A stretch of 63,446 nt of DNA from Alphaproteobacteria bacterium (GTDB lineage Bacteria > Pseudomonadota > Alphaproteobacteria > Rhizobiales > Aestuariivirgaceae), in NCBI GenBank assembly GCA_024279095.1, contig JAJRRY010000098.1, positions 1 through 63,446 on the forward strand. The letters are read 5' to 3'. Both the position numbers and the translations under genes were made by a program. The notes beneath the pieces are model-generated. The model saw only the letters and a program-made list of their open reading frames with translations. It searched no databases and was not told the DNA's origin. Positions 26,289-35,891 of the stretch are shown here, piece after piece; the first letter of the stretch is position 1, and each line of letters opens with the position of its first letter.

Positions 26289-27581
26289 TCACGTGTTCAT
26301 TGAATCGAAGAATTCCGCGTTGTTCTTCGTCTGCCGCAGCTTGTCGAGCAGGAATTCTATGGCACCAACCGTTCCCATGGGCTGGAGAATGCGGCGCAGC
26401 ACGTAGATCTTCTTCAGGATGTCCGGCTCCACAAGGAGATCTTCCTTGCGCGTGCCCGACTTCAGGATATCCACAGCCGGGAAAACACGCTTGTCCGAAA
26501 CCTTGCGATCGAGAACGATCTCGGAGTTGCCTGTACCCTTGAACTCCTCGAAGATCACCTCGTCCATGCGCGATCCGGTATCGATCAACGCCGTGGCGAT
26601 GATGGTCAGCGAACCACCTTCCTCGATATTGCGCGCCGCACCGAAAAAACGCTTCGGCCGCTGCAGGGCATTGGCGTCCACACCACCGGTCAGAACCTTG
26701 CCGGAGGAGGGCACCACGGTGTTGTAGGCCCGGCCCAGACGGGTGATGGAATCGAGCAGGATCACCACGTCGCGCTTGTGCTCCACTAGGCGCTTGGCCT
26801 TCTCGATAACCATCTCGGCCACCTGGACATGACGGGCCGCTGGCTCGTCGAAGGTCGAGGAAATCACCTCGCCGCGCACCGAACGCTGCATGTCCGTCAC
26901 TTCTTCCGGACGCTCGTCGATGAGCAGCACGATCAGGTAGACATCCGGATGATTGGCGGTAATGGAATGAGCGATGTTCTGCAGCAACACCGTCTTGCCG
27001 GTCCGCGGCGGCGCCACGATCAGCGCACGCTGTCCCTTGCCGAGCGGCGCCACGATGTCGATCACCCGTCCGGTAAGATCCTTCACCGTGGGATCGTCGA
27101 TCTCCATGACGAATCGCTCGTCCGGATATAGTGGCGTGAGGTTGTCAAAATTGATCTTGTGGCGGACCGCCTCGGGATCCTCGAAATTGATCGAGTTCAC
27201 CTTGATGAGGGCGAAGTAGCGCTCGCCCTCCTTCGGCGAACGGATCTCGCCTTCCACCGTATCACCGGTGCGCAGGTTGAATTTCTTGATCTGGCTCGGG
27301 CTGACGTAGATGTCATCAGGTCCGGGCAGATAGTTGGCGTCCGGCGAACGCAGGAAGCCGAAGCCGTCCTGCAGCACCTCCACCACGCCCTCGCCGATGA
27401 TGTTCACATCCTGCTCGGCAAGTCGCTTGAGAATGGCGAACATCAGCTCCTGCTTGCGCATGGCCGAGGCATTCTCCACCTCCAGCTGCTCGGCAAGCGT
27501 CAGCAGCTCCTGCGGAGACTGCTTCTTGAGATCATGGAGCTTGATCTCCTTCATCTTGGAAATTTCGGCAATGTCGATCAT
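26289..27581 (-). CDS. rho: Transcription termination factor Rho
   Basis: About 430 residues. The N-terminal helical domain ([38 protein letters not shown]) precedes an RNA-binding cold-shock-like domain ([30 protein letters not shown]). The RecA-like motor has Walker [12 protein letters not shown], and later the Q-loop/R-loop residues near [20 protein letters not shown]. It is a hexameric RNA helicase ending transcription at Rho-dependent sites. The start could be at 27581 (MIDIAEISK) or 27554 (MKEIKLHDL). Both lack a strong Shine-Dalgarno. The 250-base leader to hemJ is empty of genes and could hold autoregulation. Confidence 0.95.
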   Translation of the reverse strand: MIDIAEISKMKEIKLHDLKKQSPQELLTLAEQLEVENASAMRKQELMFAILKRLAEQDVNIIGEGVVEVLQDGFGFLRSPDANYLPGPDDIYVSPSQIKKFNLRTGDTVEGEIRSPKEGERYFALIKVNSINFEDPEAVRHKINFDNLTPLYPDERFVMEIDDPTVKDLTGRVIDIVAPLGKGQRALIVAPPRTGKTVLLQNIAHSITANHPDVYLIVLLIDERPEEVTDMQRSVRGEVISSTFDEPAARHVQVAEMVIEKAKRLVEHKRDVVILLDSITRLGRAYNTVVPSSGKVLTGGVDANALQRPKRFFGAARNIEEGGSLTIIATALIDTGSRMDEVIFEEFKGTGNSEIVLDRKVSDKRVFPAVDILKSGTRKEDLLVEPDILKKIYVLRRILQPMGTVGAIEFLLDKLRQTKNNAEFFDSMNT

Positions 27582-27833
27582 CGTGCATCTTGTCTGCTGG
27601 GATCGGATGCCCGGGGATCCGACCTGTTTCAACGGGAAATACGGATCCGGCAACCTTTTGCGACGGCGCGGGGACATTGCATTCCGGTCAGGGCTTGCGT
27701 GCCCGCCGTCTTTACCGGTGTTGCCAGGAGGTTGTCTACTGGATGGGGTGTGATTGTGCCGCTCTGTTCAACCAGGCCCCGCGGCAAATCATCTTGGAAC
27801 CGTCTTATACCCCATCGACCGCCACTTTGCAAA

Positions 27834-28283
27834 CTAGAATGGCTTCACGATGACCATCACCACGATTACGATCATCAGAACCGTCGGTATCTCGTTGATC
27901 ATGCGAAAATACTTCTGATCCCGCCGGTTTCGTCCCTCGGCGAAGAGCCGCACATGATGTCGCAGGAGATAGTGAAACGCCGTCATCAGCACCACCGCCA
28001 GGAGTTTCACATGCAGCCAGGGATGCGAAAGGCCGATGATCCAGATCAGGAGCAAACCGGCGATCCACGCCGCCCACATGGCATTGACCATGATGTAGCG
28101 ATAGAGCTTGAACTCCATGATCCTGAAGGTCTCGTGAAGCTCTCCGGAATTTCCAGCCTGGGCGTGATAGACGAAGAGACGCGGCAGATAGAAAAGGCCG
28201 GCCATCCACGAGATGACCGCCATGACATGGAAGGCCTTGATCCAGAGATACCAGTCGACAAGCAATTCAGGTGGTGTCGGCAC
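27834..28283 (-). CDS. hemJ: Protoporphyrinogen IX oxidase HemJ
   Basis: About 149 residues with four to five membrane helices. The motif L-W-I-K-A-F-H-V-M-A-V-I-S-W-M-A-G-L-F-Y-L-P-R-L-F-V-Y-H carries the essential histidine of HemJ. This family replaces HemG/HemY as the penultimate haem-synthesis enzyme in most alphaproteobacteria. Its position directly after hemE fits. The probable start is a GTG complementary to 28281-28283, which overlaps the end of hemE by 17 bases. TTG at 28265 is an alternative. There is no in-frame ATG near the proper N-terminus. Confidence 0.85.
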   Translation of the reverse strand: MPTPPELLVDWYLWIKAFHVMAVISWMAGLFYLPRLFVYHAQAGNSGELHETFRIMEFKLYRYIMVNAMWAAWIAGLLLIWIIGLSHPWLHVKLLAVVLMTAFHYLLRHHVRLFAEGRNRRDQKYFRMINEIPTVLMIVIVVMVIVKPF

Positions 28284-29343
28284 TGTCGAACTCCCTGAGC
28301 CAGGCGACCATGCGCTCCACGTTCTCGATCGGCGTCTCGGGCTTGAAACCGTGACCGAGATTGAAAACATGGCGCTCGCGCGGGATGGTCCGCACGATAC
28401 GTTCCACCGCCTCCCGCAGATAGGGATCTCCCGCCATTACTGCCACCGGATCCAGATTGCCCTGCACCGGACAGATGGGGGCAAGAACTTCCGCCATGTA
28501 ATCCACCGGAAGCGGCCAGGAACATCCTACGCACTGCACGCCACTTTCACGGGCGAACTGCTCCTGCGCCGCACCGAGTCCACGGGCAAAGCCGATGACC
28601 GGAACGTCAATGCCTCTTTCCCCGAGGCCTTCGACAATCCTCCGGAAAGGTCGAATGACATACTTCTCGCGCAGACCGTCTCCCAGATCTCCGGCCCAGG
28701 TATCGAAAACCTGAACGGTATCCGCACCGGCCTCCACCTGACGGGCCAGATATTCAATCGAGGCTTCGGTGATGATGTCCACAAGACGATCGAACCATTC
28801 CTCGCCGCGGGCCGCCGCCATGCGGGTGCGCAATCTTTCGGGCGAGCCGCCACCTTCGACCATGTAGGTCGCGACAGTCCAGGGCGCACCGCAAAAACCG
28901 ATGAGCGCCACATGCGCAGGCAGCCCCTCGGAAATCCGTGCCACGGTCTCGTAGATGGAAGAAAGACGGTCGGCCACACCCTCCGGCTTCAGACGCAGCA
29001 CGTCTTCCATGGATCGCACCGGTTCGAGAACGGGTCCTTCACCGGCATTGAACGACAATCCCGCACCCAGTGCCTGAGGCACCAGAAGAATGTCGGCAAA
29101 AAGGATGGCCGCGTCCAGGTCGAAACGACGCAACGGCTGGAAAGTCACTTCGGCCGAAAGCTCCGGATCATAGCACAGATCGAGAAAGCTTCCCGCCTTC
29201 GCACGTGTTTCCCTGTACTCGGGAAGGTATCTGCCCGCCTGACGCATGAACCAGGCAGGTCTGCGCCAGGGCATGCGTCCCTCAAGGACATCCATCAGGG
29301 CCTTTCCCTTTTCCGGGCCGTGGTCGAACATCTCTCCAGACAT
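28267..29343 (-). CDS. hemE: Uroporphyrinogen decarboxylase
   Basis: About 358 residues (alpha/beta barrel). The RPAWFMRQAGRYLPEYRE motif near the N-terminus holds the substrate-binding arginines, and later come F-A-D-I-L and the GFCGAPWT region. It converts uroporphyrinogen III to coproporphyrinogen III. The ATG at 29343 (MSGEMFDHG) is chosen. GGAGAG lies inside its first codons and directly abuts a second ATG (29331), so a slightly shorter start is possible. In Caulobacter and Rickettsia the chromosome origin is next to hemE, and the divergent gap upstream here is a good match to that arrangement. Confidence 0.95.
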   Translation of the reverse strand: MSGEMFDHGPEKGKALMDVLEGRMPWRRPAWFMRQAGRYLPEYRETRAKAGSFLDLCYDPELSAEVTFQPLRRFDLDAAILFADILLVPQALGAGLSFNAGEGPVLEPVRSMEDVLRLKPEGVADRLSSIYETVARISEGLPAHVALIGFCGAPWTVATYMVEGGGSPERLRTRMAAARGEEWFDRLVDIITEASIEYLARQVEAGADTVQVFDTWAGDLGDGLREKYVIRPFRRIVEGLGERGIDVPVIGFARGLGAAQEQFARESGVQCVGCSWPLPVDYMAEVLAPICPVQGNLDPVAVMAGDPYLREAVERIVRTIPRERHVFNLGHGFKPETPIENVERMVAWLREFDSADTT

Positions 29344-29710
29344 AAGAGAAGAACCTGTCTGTTGTTGTAGTTGCCGGTGTGGATTTCGGGAATTTCCATA
29401 GATCCACAGGTTGTCCCTTTTTCCACCATTTGCCTTCCGATTCAAAGGGATTTGCATCCATGCCCACATTTCTGGCGAAAAAACGGGGTTAGAACATGGA
29501 CTTGCGGCGCCTCCGTATTTCCTTGGCCAACATCGGCTCCCGGCTCTTTCCGGCATTTCGTCAACAGATGACCAACATCAGGAAAATTCGCCGCAGGTCT
29601 CTCCACATGTGGAGGACAGGTGCAGCAGATGCGGTGGCAATGGCATAATTCCCCGCACCGGTCTACAATCCTTCCCGTAATCCACATCTTCATGACAGGC
29701 GTTCCGGACA
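29344..29710. other. oriC: Candidate chromosome replication origin (hemE-ppsR intergenic region)
   Basis: This 367-base gap between divergent hemE and ppsR contains no credible gene. DnaA-box-like TCCACA motifs are at 29378-29386 (reverse), 29400-29408, 29599-29607, 29608-29616 (reverse) and 29678-29686 (TAATCCACA, one mismatch to TTATCCACA). A consensus-fitting TTTTCCACA is at 29733-29741 just inside ppsR. Two of them form the 14-bp palindrome CTCCACATGTGGAG (29601-29614). Most genes on either side point away from this gap. Alphaproteobacterial origins are often beside hemE. No AT-rich unwinding element stands out by eye, so the call is tentative. Confidence 0.55.
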
Positions 29711-30538
29711 GTGTCGCACACGGCAAGCCGATTTTTCCACATCCATCTGGTCTCCGACGCCAGTGGCGAGACCATAACCCGTGTCGCCCGGGCGGCGGCG
29801 GCCAACTATGCCAGCCACCGGCCGATCGAACATCTGCATGCCATGGTGCGTGCTCCGGCACAGCTTGATGCGGCCATTGCGGAAATCGAGAAGGCGCCCG
29901 GCATCGTGCTCTACACGCTGGCCGACCGCAATCTGAAATCCCGTCTGGAGAAGGCCTGTTCCGAACTCGGCCTGCCCTGTGTCTCCATCCTGGACCCTGC
30001 CATCGCGGCACTGGCCGGATATCTGAATGCGGAAATCCGGCCACGGGTGGGCGGGCAGCATGCCCTGAACGAGGAATACTTTTCACGCATCAAGGCTCTC
30101 GACTTCACCATGATGCATGATGACGGCCAGCATCCCGAAACGCTGGAACAGGCGGATGTGGTACTCGTGGGCATCTCGCGTACGTCCAAGACACCGACCA
30201 GCATCTATCTTGCCAACCGCGGACTGAAAACCGCAAACGTGCCATTCGTACCGGGGCGACCACTGCCGGAAGAACTGTTCCGTCTGAACAGGCCGCTGGT
30301 GGTCGGACTGGTGGCCAATGCTTCCGTCATTGCCGATATCCGACGCAAGCGCCTGGACATACTCAATGACAGCGGAAACCACGATTACGTGGACCGTCGC
30401 CAGATCGCCCGCGAGATCAACGAATTGAAAACCCTTTGCGCCCGCCATGGCTGGCCGGTTATAGACGTTTCGCGCCGTTCCATCGAGGAGACGGCGGCGC
30501 TCGTGCTCAATCTTCTGGATGGAAAGAACGATCGATGA
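29711..30538 (+). CDS. ppsR: Phosphoenolpyruvate synthase / pyruvate-phosphate dikinase regulatory protein (PSRP/PPSR)
   Basis: A 275-residue bifunctional ADP-dependent kinase and Pi-dependent pyrophosphorylase (DUF299) that switches PEP synthase or pyruvate phosphate dikinase off and on. The N-terminus FFHIHLVSDASGETIT and the P-loop-like G-I-S-R-T-S-K-T-P are diagnostic. It starts with GTG and is the first gene of a tight rightward run, ppsR-maf-aroE-coaE. The target dikinase is not in the window. This gene corresponds to the one usually found across the origin from hemE. Confidence 0.94.
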   Translation: MSHTASRFFHIHLVSDASGETITRVARAAAANYASHRPIEHLHAMVRAPAQLDAAIAEIEKAPGIVLYTLADRNLKSRLEKACSELGLPCVSILDPAIAALAGYLNAEIRPRVGGQHALNEEYFSRIKALDFTMMHDDGQHPETLEQADVVLVGISRTSKTPTSIYLANRGLKTANVPFVPGRPLPEELFRLNRPLVVGLVANASVIADIRRKRLDILNDSGNHDYVDRRQIAREINELKTLCARHGWPVIDVSRRSIEETAALVLNLLDGKNDR

Positions 30539-31131
30539 GCCAGTTCGTACTCGGCTCCGGCAGTGCCGGCCGGCGCATGATCTTGGAAAATGCCGGTCTG
30601 GATTTCGAAATCCGCCGGCCGCAGGTGGATGAGGAGGCCCTCAAGGCGGAGTTCGGCCAGGAAGAAGAAATGCCGATCGAGGATCTTGCCCTGGCTCTGG
30701 CCCGGGCCAAGGCGGAAGCCGTCTCCAAGAACGAAAACCGGCCCGTTCTCGGTGCCGATCAGATTCTCGTCTGCGAGGGCAGGGTGTTCTCCAAACCTGC
30801 CGACTTGGAGGAGGCACGCAGGAATTTGCGCTACCTGCGCGGACGGACCCACCGGCTGATCTCCGCCCTGGCGGTGGCGGAAAGAGGTGGTACCGTCTGG
30901 ACCTGCGTCGATGAAGCGCGCATGACCATGAGGAATTTTTCCGATGCCTTTCTGGAGCGCTATCTCCGCATGGTCGGGGAAAACGTTCTGAGGTCCGTGG
31001 GTTGCTATCAGATCGAAGGACCGGGGATCCAGCTCTTCGAGAACGTGGATGGGGACTGGTTCACCATCATCGGTCTGCCCATCCTTCCGTTTCTCGACTG
31101 GCTGCGTGAACGGGGACTGCTTCCGGAATAA
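30535..31131 (+). CDS. maf: Maf-family nucleoside triphosphate pyrophosphatase
   Basis: A 198-residue house-cleaning pyrophosphatase acting on dTTP/UTP or modified pyrimidine nucleotides. The N-terminal LGSGSAGRRMIL corresponds to the family S-x-S-P-R-R pattern, although the usual proline is alanine-glycine here. GADQILVCEGRVFSKP is the second signature. The ATG overlaps the ppsR stop (ATGA), showing translational coupling. GGAAAG lies just upstream. Confidence 0.9.
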   Translation: MSQFVLGSGSAGRRMILENAGLDFEIRRPQVDEEALKAEFGQEEEMPIEDLALALARAKAEAVSKNENRPVLGADQILVCEGRVFSKPADLEEARRNLRYLRGRTHRLISALAVAERGGTVWTCVDEARMTMRNFSDAFLERYLRMVGENVLRSVGCYQIEGPGIQLFENVDGDWFTIIGLPILPFLDWLRERGLLPE

Positions 31132-31162
31132 CCGGTATGGAATATGGTTACGGAAGAGAATC

Positions 31163-32023
31163 ATGAGTGATGAAGCAGAAAGAAAGGCCTGTGTCATCGG
31201 ATGGCCGATAGAACATTCCCGATCACCGCGGATTCATGGCTACTGGCTGCGCAGGTACGATGTTGCCGGAAGGTATGACCGTCGGGCGGTACGACCGGAG
31301 GAGCTGGAGAATTTCCTGCTGGGAATGGGGCGGGGCGGACTTGTCGGCTGCAATGTCACCATACCGCACAAGGAGCGGGCATGGGAAATTGTTTCGGAAG
31401 CGAATCCGGATGGTGTGGGCCGGATGGGAAATCGCCTGAAGGCGGTCAATACGATATGGCTGGACGAGGCCGGCCGCCTGCATGCGGACAACACCGACGT
31501 CTACGGCTTCATGGCCAACTTCCGGGAGCGCCTCGGCGCGTGGGAGGGAACCGGTCGGCGCGTGGTGGTGCTGGGCGCCGGCGGGGCGGCCAGAGCGGTG
31601 GTTGCCGGTTTTGCAGATGCCGGGGCGGAGACTGTTACGGTAGTGAATCGGACATTGGAAAAAGCCGAAAGGATTGTCGAAGAACTGGGAAATCCGGCAA
31701 GAGCCCTGCCCTTGGAACATCTATCCGAGGTCATGCCGCAGGCGGATGTCCTCGTGAATGCGACCTCCCTCGGTATGACCGGTCAGCCCGCTCTTGATCT
31801 CGATCTCTCGCATCTTCCCGATGATGCGGTGGTGGCGGATATTGTCTATGTGCCGCTGGAAACCGAACTGCTGAAGCGTGCTCGGACACGCGGACTGCGA
31901 ACCGTGGACGGACTGGGCATGCTGCTGCATCAGGCGGTGCCCGGATTCGAGAAATGGTTCGGCGTCAGACCGGAAGTCACACCGGAGCTGCGCCAGTTGC
32001 TGGAAGCGGACGTGGCTTCATGA
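31163..32023 (+). CDS. aroE: Shikimate dehydrogenase (NADP+)
   Basis: A 286-residue enzyme reducing 3-dehydroshikimate in the aromatic amino acid pathway. The shikimate site is P-I-E-H-S-R-S-P-R-I-H-G, and the catalytic lysine is in NVTIPHKE. The NADP-binding loop is VLGAGGAARAVV, followed by VNRT. GGAAGAG precedes the ATG at 31163. It overlaps coaE by four bases. Confidence 0.95.
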   Translation: MSDEAERKACVIGWPIEHSRSPRIHGYWLRRYDVAGRYDRRAVRPEELENFLLGMGRGGLVGCNVTIPHKERAWEIVSEANPDGVGRMGNRLKAVNTIWLDEAGRLHADNTDVYGFMANFRERLGAWEGTGRRVVVLGAGGAARAVVAGFADAGAETVTVVNRTLEKAERIVEELGNPARALPLEHLSEVMPQADVLVNATSLGMTGQPALDLDLSHLPDDAVVADIVYVPLETELLKRARTRGLRTVDGLGMLLHQAVPGFEKWFGVRPEVTPELRQLLEADVAS

Positions 32024-32625
32024 AAAGAGTGGCGCTGACAGGTTCTCTGGCGGCCGGCAAGAGTACTGTGGCCGGCATGTTCGCCGATCTCGGAATTCCT
32101 GTCTTCGATGCCGATGCCGTTGTCCGGGAGCTCTATGCACCGGGTGGTACCGCGGTAGAACCACTGGGCCGCCTGGTGTCCGGAATCGTGACGGCGGATG
32201 GCGGTGTGGATCGCGCCCGGCTTTCCGCAAGGGTGATGGAAGATCCGGAGCTGTTGCGGAAGATCGAGGAGATCGTTCATCCACTGGTCGATCGTGAAAG
32301 GAAAATATTCCTTGAAGATGCTCGAAGAACAGGTGCGCCTTATGTTGTGCTGGAGGAACCGTTGCTGCTGGAAAAGGGCAGGGCGCGGGAACATGACCTC
32401 GTGGTTACCGTTCATGCACCCCGCGAGGTGCGAAAGGAACGGGCTCTGCAGCGTCCCGGCATGACGGAAGAAAAGTTCTCCGTCCTCGATGCCCGGCAAC
32501 TTCCTGAAACGGAGAAGCGCGCTCTTGCACATTTCGTGATAGATGCTTCTGGTGATCCGGAGCAAGTGCGCCGGCAGGTTCGCGAGCTTCACCGAAAGAT
32601 CCTGAACATGCCGGATTCGGTATGA
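32020..32625 (+). CDS. coaE: Dephospho-CoA kinase
   Basis: A 201-residue P-loop kinase for the last step of coenzyme A synthesis. It has Walker A GSLAAGKST at the N-terminus, F-D-A-D-A-V-V-R-E-L as the substrate-binding aspartate region, and a lid containing RPGMTEEKF. The ATG overlaps the aroE stop (ATGA). In many alphaproteobacteria dnaQ follows. Here a terminator and convergent ahcY follow instead. Confidence 0.95.
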   Translation: MKRVALTGSLAAGKSTVAGMFADLGIPVFDADAVVRELYAPGGTAVEPLGRLVSGIVTADGGVDRARLSARVMEDPELLRKIEEIVHPLVDRERKIFLEDARRTGAPYVVLEEPLLLEKGRAREHDLVVTVHAPREVRKERALQRPGMTEEKFSVLDARQLPETEKRALAHFVIDASGDPEQVRRQVRELHRKILNMPDSV

Positions 32626-32676
32626 TTCCGGGTAGTACCTGACAGGATCGTTGCGTATCTGGATCAAAGATGAAGA

Positions 32677-32704
32677 AAGGGGTGCAGACCGGTCCACACC
32701 CCTT
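32677..32704. terminator. Intrinsic terminator between coaE and ahcY
   Basis: AAGGGGTG (32677-32684) pairs exactly with CACCCCTT (32697-32704) over a 12-base loop. It sits 52 bases after the coaE stop and 29 bases before the end of convergent ahcY. The T-tract is weak on both sides. Confidence 0.6.
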
Positions 32705-32732
32705 GTCGTCTCTGTCCGGACATGATCGAGGA

Positions 32733-34130
32733 TCAGTAACGGTAGTGCTCCGGCTTGTAGGGGCCCTCCACCGGCACGCCGATATAGGCGGCCTGTTCCG
32801 GAGTCAGTCTGCTCAGCTTCACGCCGAGCTTCGGCAAATGCAGGCGCGCCACCTTCTCGTCGAGGATTTTCGGCAGGACGTAGACCCTGTTTTCGTACTG
32901 GTCGCCCTTCGTCCACAGCTCGATCTGGGCCAGCGTCTGATTGGTGAAGGAGGCGGACATGACGAAACTGGGATGACCGGTGGCGTTGCCGAGGTTCACC
33001 AGGCGGCCTTCCGAAAGCAGGATGATCCGCTTGCCGTCTGGAAAGATTACCTGATCCACCTGCGGCTTGACGTTGATCCATTTGAAATTGCGCAGGGCCG
33101 CCACGTCGATCTCGTTGTCGAAATGCCCGATGTTGCACAGGATGGCCCAGTCCTTCATCTTGCGCATGTGCTCGAGCGTCACGATGTCCCGGTTGCCGGT
33201 GGCCGTGACCACGATGTCGGCGCGGTGGATGTCCTCGTCCAGGGTGACCACCTCGAAGCCGTCCATGGCCGCCTGCAGGGCGCAGATGGGATCCACCTCC
33301 GTCACCAGCACGCGACAGCCCGCGCCGGCCAGCGACTGGGCGGAACCCTTGCCCACGTCACCGTAGCCGCAGACGATCGCCACCTTGCCCGCCATCATCA
33401 CGTCGGTAGCCCGGCGAATGGCGTCCACGAGGGATTCCCGGCAGCCGTACTTGTTGTCGAATTTCGACTTGGTCACCGAGTCGTTCACGTTGATGGCCGG
33501 GAAGGGCAGCTTGCCTGCTTTTTCCAGTTCATAGAGCCGGTGCACGCCGGTTGTGGTCTCCTCGGTCACGCCGCGGATGTTGTCCCGCACCTTCGAGTAC
33601 CAGCCCGGATTGCGCTCCAGCCGCCGCCGGATGGTGGCGAAAAGGGCTTCTTCCTCCTCGTTCTGCGGATTGTCGAGCACCGAAGGGTCTTCCTCGGCTT
33701 CCGCGCCGAGACGCACCAGCAGGGTGGCGTCTCCGCCGTCATCGAGAATCATGTTGGCGGTCTCGCCATTGCCCCAGTCGAAGATGCGATCGCAGTAGTC
33801 CCAGTACTCCTCCAGACTTTCGCCCTTCTTCGCGAAAACGGGAATGCCCTGCGCGGCGATGGCCGCCGCCGCATGGTCCTGTGTGGAGAAGATGTTGCAG
33901 GAGGCCCAGCGCACTTCCGCCCCCAGCGCGATCAGGGTTTCGATGAGGACCGCCGTCTGGATGGTCATGTGCAGGGAACCGGCGATGCGCGCACCCTTCA
34001 GGGGCTGCTGCGGGCCGTATTCCTCCCGCGTCGCCATCAGGCCGGGCATCTCCACCTCGGCCATCTCGATCTCCTTGCGTCCCCAGTCGGCCAGCGAAAT
34101 GTCGGCGACCACGTAATCGGTGCTGCTCAT
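32733..34130 (-). CDS. ahcY: S-adenosylhomocysteine hydrolase
   Basis: A 465-residue NAD-dependent enzyme that splits S-adenosylhomocysteine into adenosine and homocysteine and so keeps SAM-dependent methylation going. [17 protein letters not shown] includes the substrate lysine/aspartate, [11 protein letters not shown] is the NAD loop, and the C-terminus ends in the family K-P-E-H-Y-R-Y. GGAAGGA precedes the ATG at 34130. It is the only minus-strand gene in the rightward run. An ATAAAG...CTTTAT inverted repeat about 105 bases upstream is shared with metK. Confidence 0.96.
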   Translation of the reverse strand: MSSTDYVVADISLADWGRKEIEMAEVEMPGLMATREEYGPQQPLKGARIAGSLHMTIQTAVLIETLIALGAEVRWASCNIFSTQDHAAAAIAAQGIPVFAKKGESLEEYWDYCDRIFDWGNGETANMILDDGGDATLLVRLGAEAEEDPSVLDNPQNEEEEALFATIRRRLERNPGWYSKVRDNIRGVTEETTTGVHRLYELEKAGKLPFPAINVNDSVTKSKFDNKYGCRESLVDAIRRATDVMMAGKVAIVCGYGDVGKGSAQSLAGAGCRVLVTEVDPICALQAAMDGFEVVTLDEDIHRADIVVTATGNRDIVTLEHMRKMKDWAILCNIGHFDNEIDVAALRNFKWINVKPQVDQVIFPDGKRIILLSEGRLVNLGNATGHPSFVMSASFTNQTLAQIELWTKGDQYENRVYVLPKILDEKVARLHLPKLGVKLSRLTPEQAAYIGVPVEGPYKPEHYRY

Positions 34131-34232
34131 GACGTATCCTTCCAGAATTCCGGTATTCTTCTCGACTGCGGGCTGCACGGCCCGTGTCCGAGAGGCTCTA
34201 TACCAGCTGGTGCGGAAGGCGGCAAGAAACAC

Positions 34233-34248
34233 ATAAAGGCATCTTTAT
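34233..34248. promoter_or_regulatory. Candidate operator upstream of ahcY (ATAAAG-N4-CTTTAT)
   Basis: ATAAAGGCATCTTTAT has perfect six-base arms. It is identical at 13 of 16 positions to the site at 45920-45935 upstream of metK. ArsR-family regulators such as SahR are known to control SAM-cycle genes (ahcY, metK and methionine synthase) in some proteobacteria through ATAAAG-type palindromes. The assignment is from memory and no regulator gene is in the window. It lies in the gap between divergent ahcY and hslU. Confidence 0.5.
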
Positions 34249-34335
34249 ATTCTTCATCTTGCGAAAGCGGCCCGCCTGTGCCACCAATCTTCCGCTCCCG
34301 CATCAATGGCTCACCGGACGAGGCAACGAACGAAA

Positions 34336-35652
34336 ATGCCCAAGAGTGCACTCACGCCCCGCGAGATCGTTGCGGAACTGGATCGTCACATTGTCGGACA
34401 GGCGGATGCCAAGCGGGCGGTGGCCATAGCCCTGCGCAACCGCTGGCGTCGGCAACAGCTGACCCCGCCATTGCGCGAAGAGGTACTGCCGAAGAACATC
34501 CTGATGATCGGTCCCACCGGTGTCGGCAAGACGGAGATTGCCCGCCGTCTGGCTGCGCTGGCCGGTGCCCCCTTCCTGAAGGTGGAGGCCACCCGGTTTA
34601 CCGAGGTGGGCTACGTGGGCCGCGATGTGGAGCAGATCATCCGCGATCTCATGGAGGCCAGCATCGCGCTGGTCCGTGAACGGATGCGCGAGGAGGTCCG
34701 GGACAGGGCGCACGAAGCCGCAGAACGTCGGGTGATCGAGGCACTAGTCGGCTCCGGTGCCTCGGAAGCGACGCGAAAGTCCTTTCTGGAAAAACTGCGC
34801 AAGGGACTGCTGGACGACCGCGAGATCGAGATCGATGTGGCCGACACTGGTCCTGCGGCTCCGGTTCTCGACATTCCCGGCATGCCCGGAAGCGGCGGCA
34901 TGGGGATGATCAACATCACCGATCTGCTTGGCAAGGCCTTCGCACCGCGCACCCGCAGACGGCGCATGAAGGTGCGCGATTCCTACGAGATCCTGGTGGC
35001 CGAGGAAAGCGACAAGCTGCTGGACGAGGAGACGGTCGTTTCCGAAGCCCGGCAGACTGTGGAGAATTCCGGCATCGTCTTCATCGATGAAATCGACAAG
35101 ATCTGCGCCCGCGCCGAACGCACGGGTGCCGACGTCTCCCGTGAAGGTGTGCAGCGTGATCTGCTGCCGCTGATCGAGGGCACCACGGTGAGTACCCGCC
35201 ACGGGCCGGTGAAGACGGACCACATTCTGTTCATCGCCTCCGGCGCCTTCCATGTCGCCCGGCCTTCCGATCTGTTGCCCGAGCTGCAGGGGCGACTGCC
35301 GATCCGAGTGGAGCTCTCCGCTCTCGGCAAGGACGATTTCCGGCGCATCCTCACCGAACCGGAAGCCTCGCTGGTGAGGCAGTACGTGGCTCTGATGAAG
35401 ACGGAAGGGGTAGATCTGGATTTCACTGACGACGGTATCGACGCTATTGCCTCCCTGTCGGCGGAAATCAACGCGAACGTGGAAAACATCGGTGCCCGCC
35501 GCCTGCAGACGGTCATGGAACGGGTTCTGGAGGAAATCAGCTTCACCGCACCGGAATGCACCGGTATCACCATCACCATAGATGCATCCTACGTGGAATC
35601 CCGCATAGGCGATCTGGCGCGCGACAGGGATCTCTCGCGCTATATCCTCTGA
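34336..35652 (+). CDS. hslU: ATP-dependent protease ATPase subunit HslU
   Basis: A 438-residue AAA+ unfoldase. It has Walker [10 protein letters not shown], the substrate pore loop G-Y-V-G-R-D, an intermediate (I) domain (about residues 110-230), Walker [11 protein letters not shown] and the C-terminal R-Y-I-L tail that docks into HslV. Partner HslV is normally encoded immediately upstream but is absent here; only a 205-base gap separates hslU from divergent ahcY. The start at [12 protein letters not shown] fits the family. ATG 34306 would add ten residues. Neither has a strong Shine-Dalgarno. Confidence 0.95.
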   Translation: MPKSALTPREIVAELDRHIVGQADAKRAVAIALRNRWRRQQLTPPLREEVLPKNILMIGPTGVGKTEIARRLAALAGAPFLKVEATRFTEVGYVGRDVEQIIRDLMEASIALVRERMREEVRDRAHEAAERRVIEALVGSGASEATRKSFLEKLRKGLLDDREIEIDVADTGPAAPVLDIPGMPGSGGMGMINITDLLGKAFAPRTRRRRMKVRDSYEILVAEESDKLLDEETVVSEARQTVENSGIVFIDEIDKICARAERTGADVSREGVQRDLLPLIEGTTVSTRHGPVKTDHILFIASGAFHVARPSDLLPELQGRLPIRVELSALGKDDFRRILTEPEASLVRQYVALMKTEGVDLDFTDDGIDAIASLSAEINANVENIGARRLQTVMERVLEEISFTAPECTGITITIDASYVESRIGDLARDRDLSRYIL

Positions 35653-35891
35653 TTTCCGGTACGGCCGCGTCTGTGCCGTTCATGGACGGTTCATGCGGCA
35701 CGTGGCAGAAAGAAACGCATCCTCCATCCGCGAGCGTGACGTCCGGCGGTTGAAATCGCCGAGACCTGCATTATCTGATGACGGAAGGTCCGGTCCACGT
35801 GCCTGGCGGTCGCAGGGCCCCTGCGGCGTTCCGCGGGAATGCCACAATTTGTCCCGGTTCGGTGTCTATAGCGCCAGAAGGAACAGCTGAA

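Noticed and set aside
29601-29614. CTCCACATGTGGAG as an operator for hemE or ppsR
   Set aside because: It is a perfect palindrome, but each half is a DnaA-like TCCACA motif in a group of similar motifs. It is better counted as part of the candidate origin.
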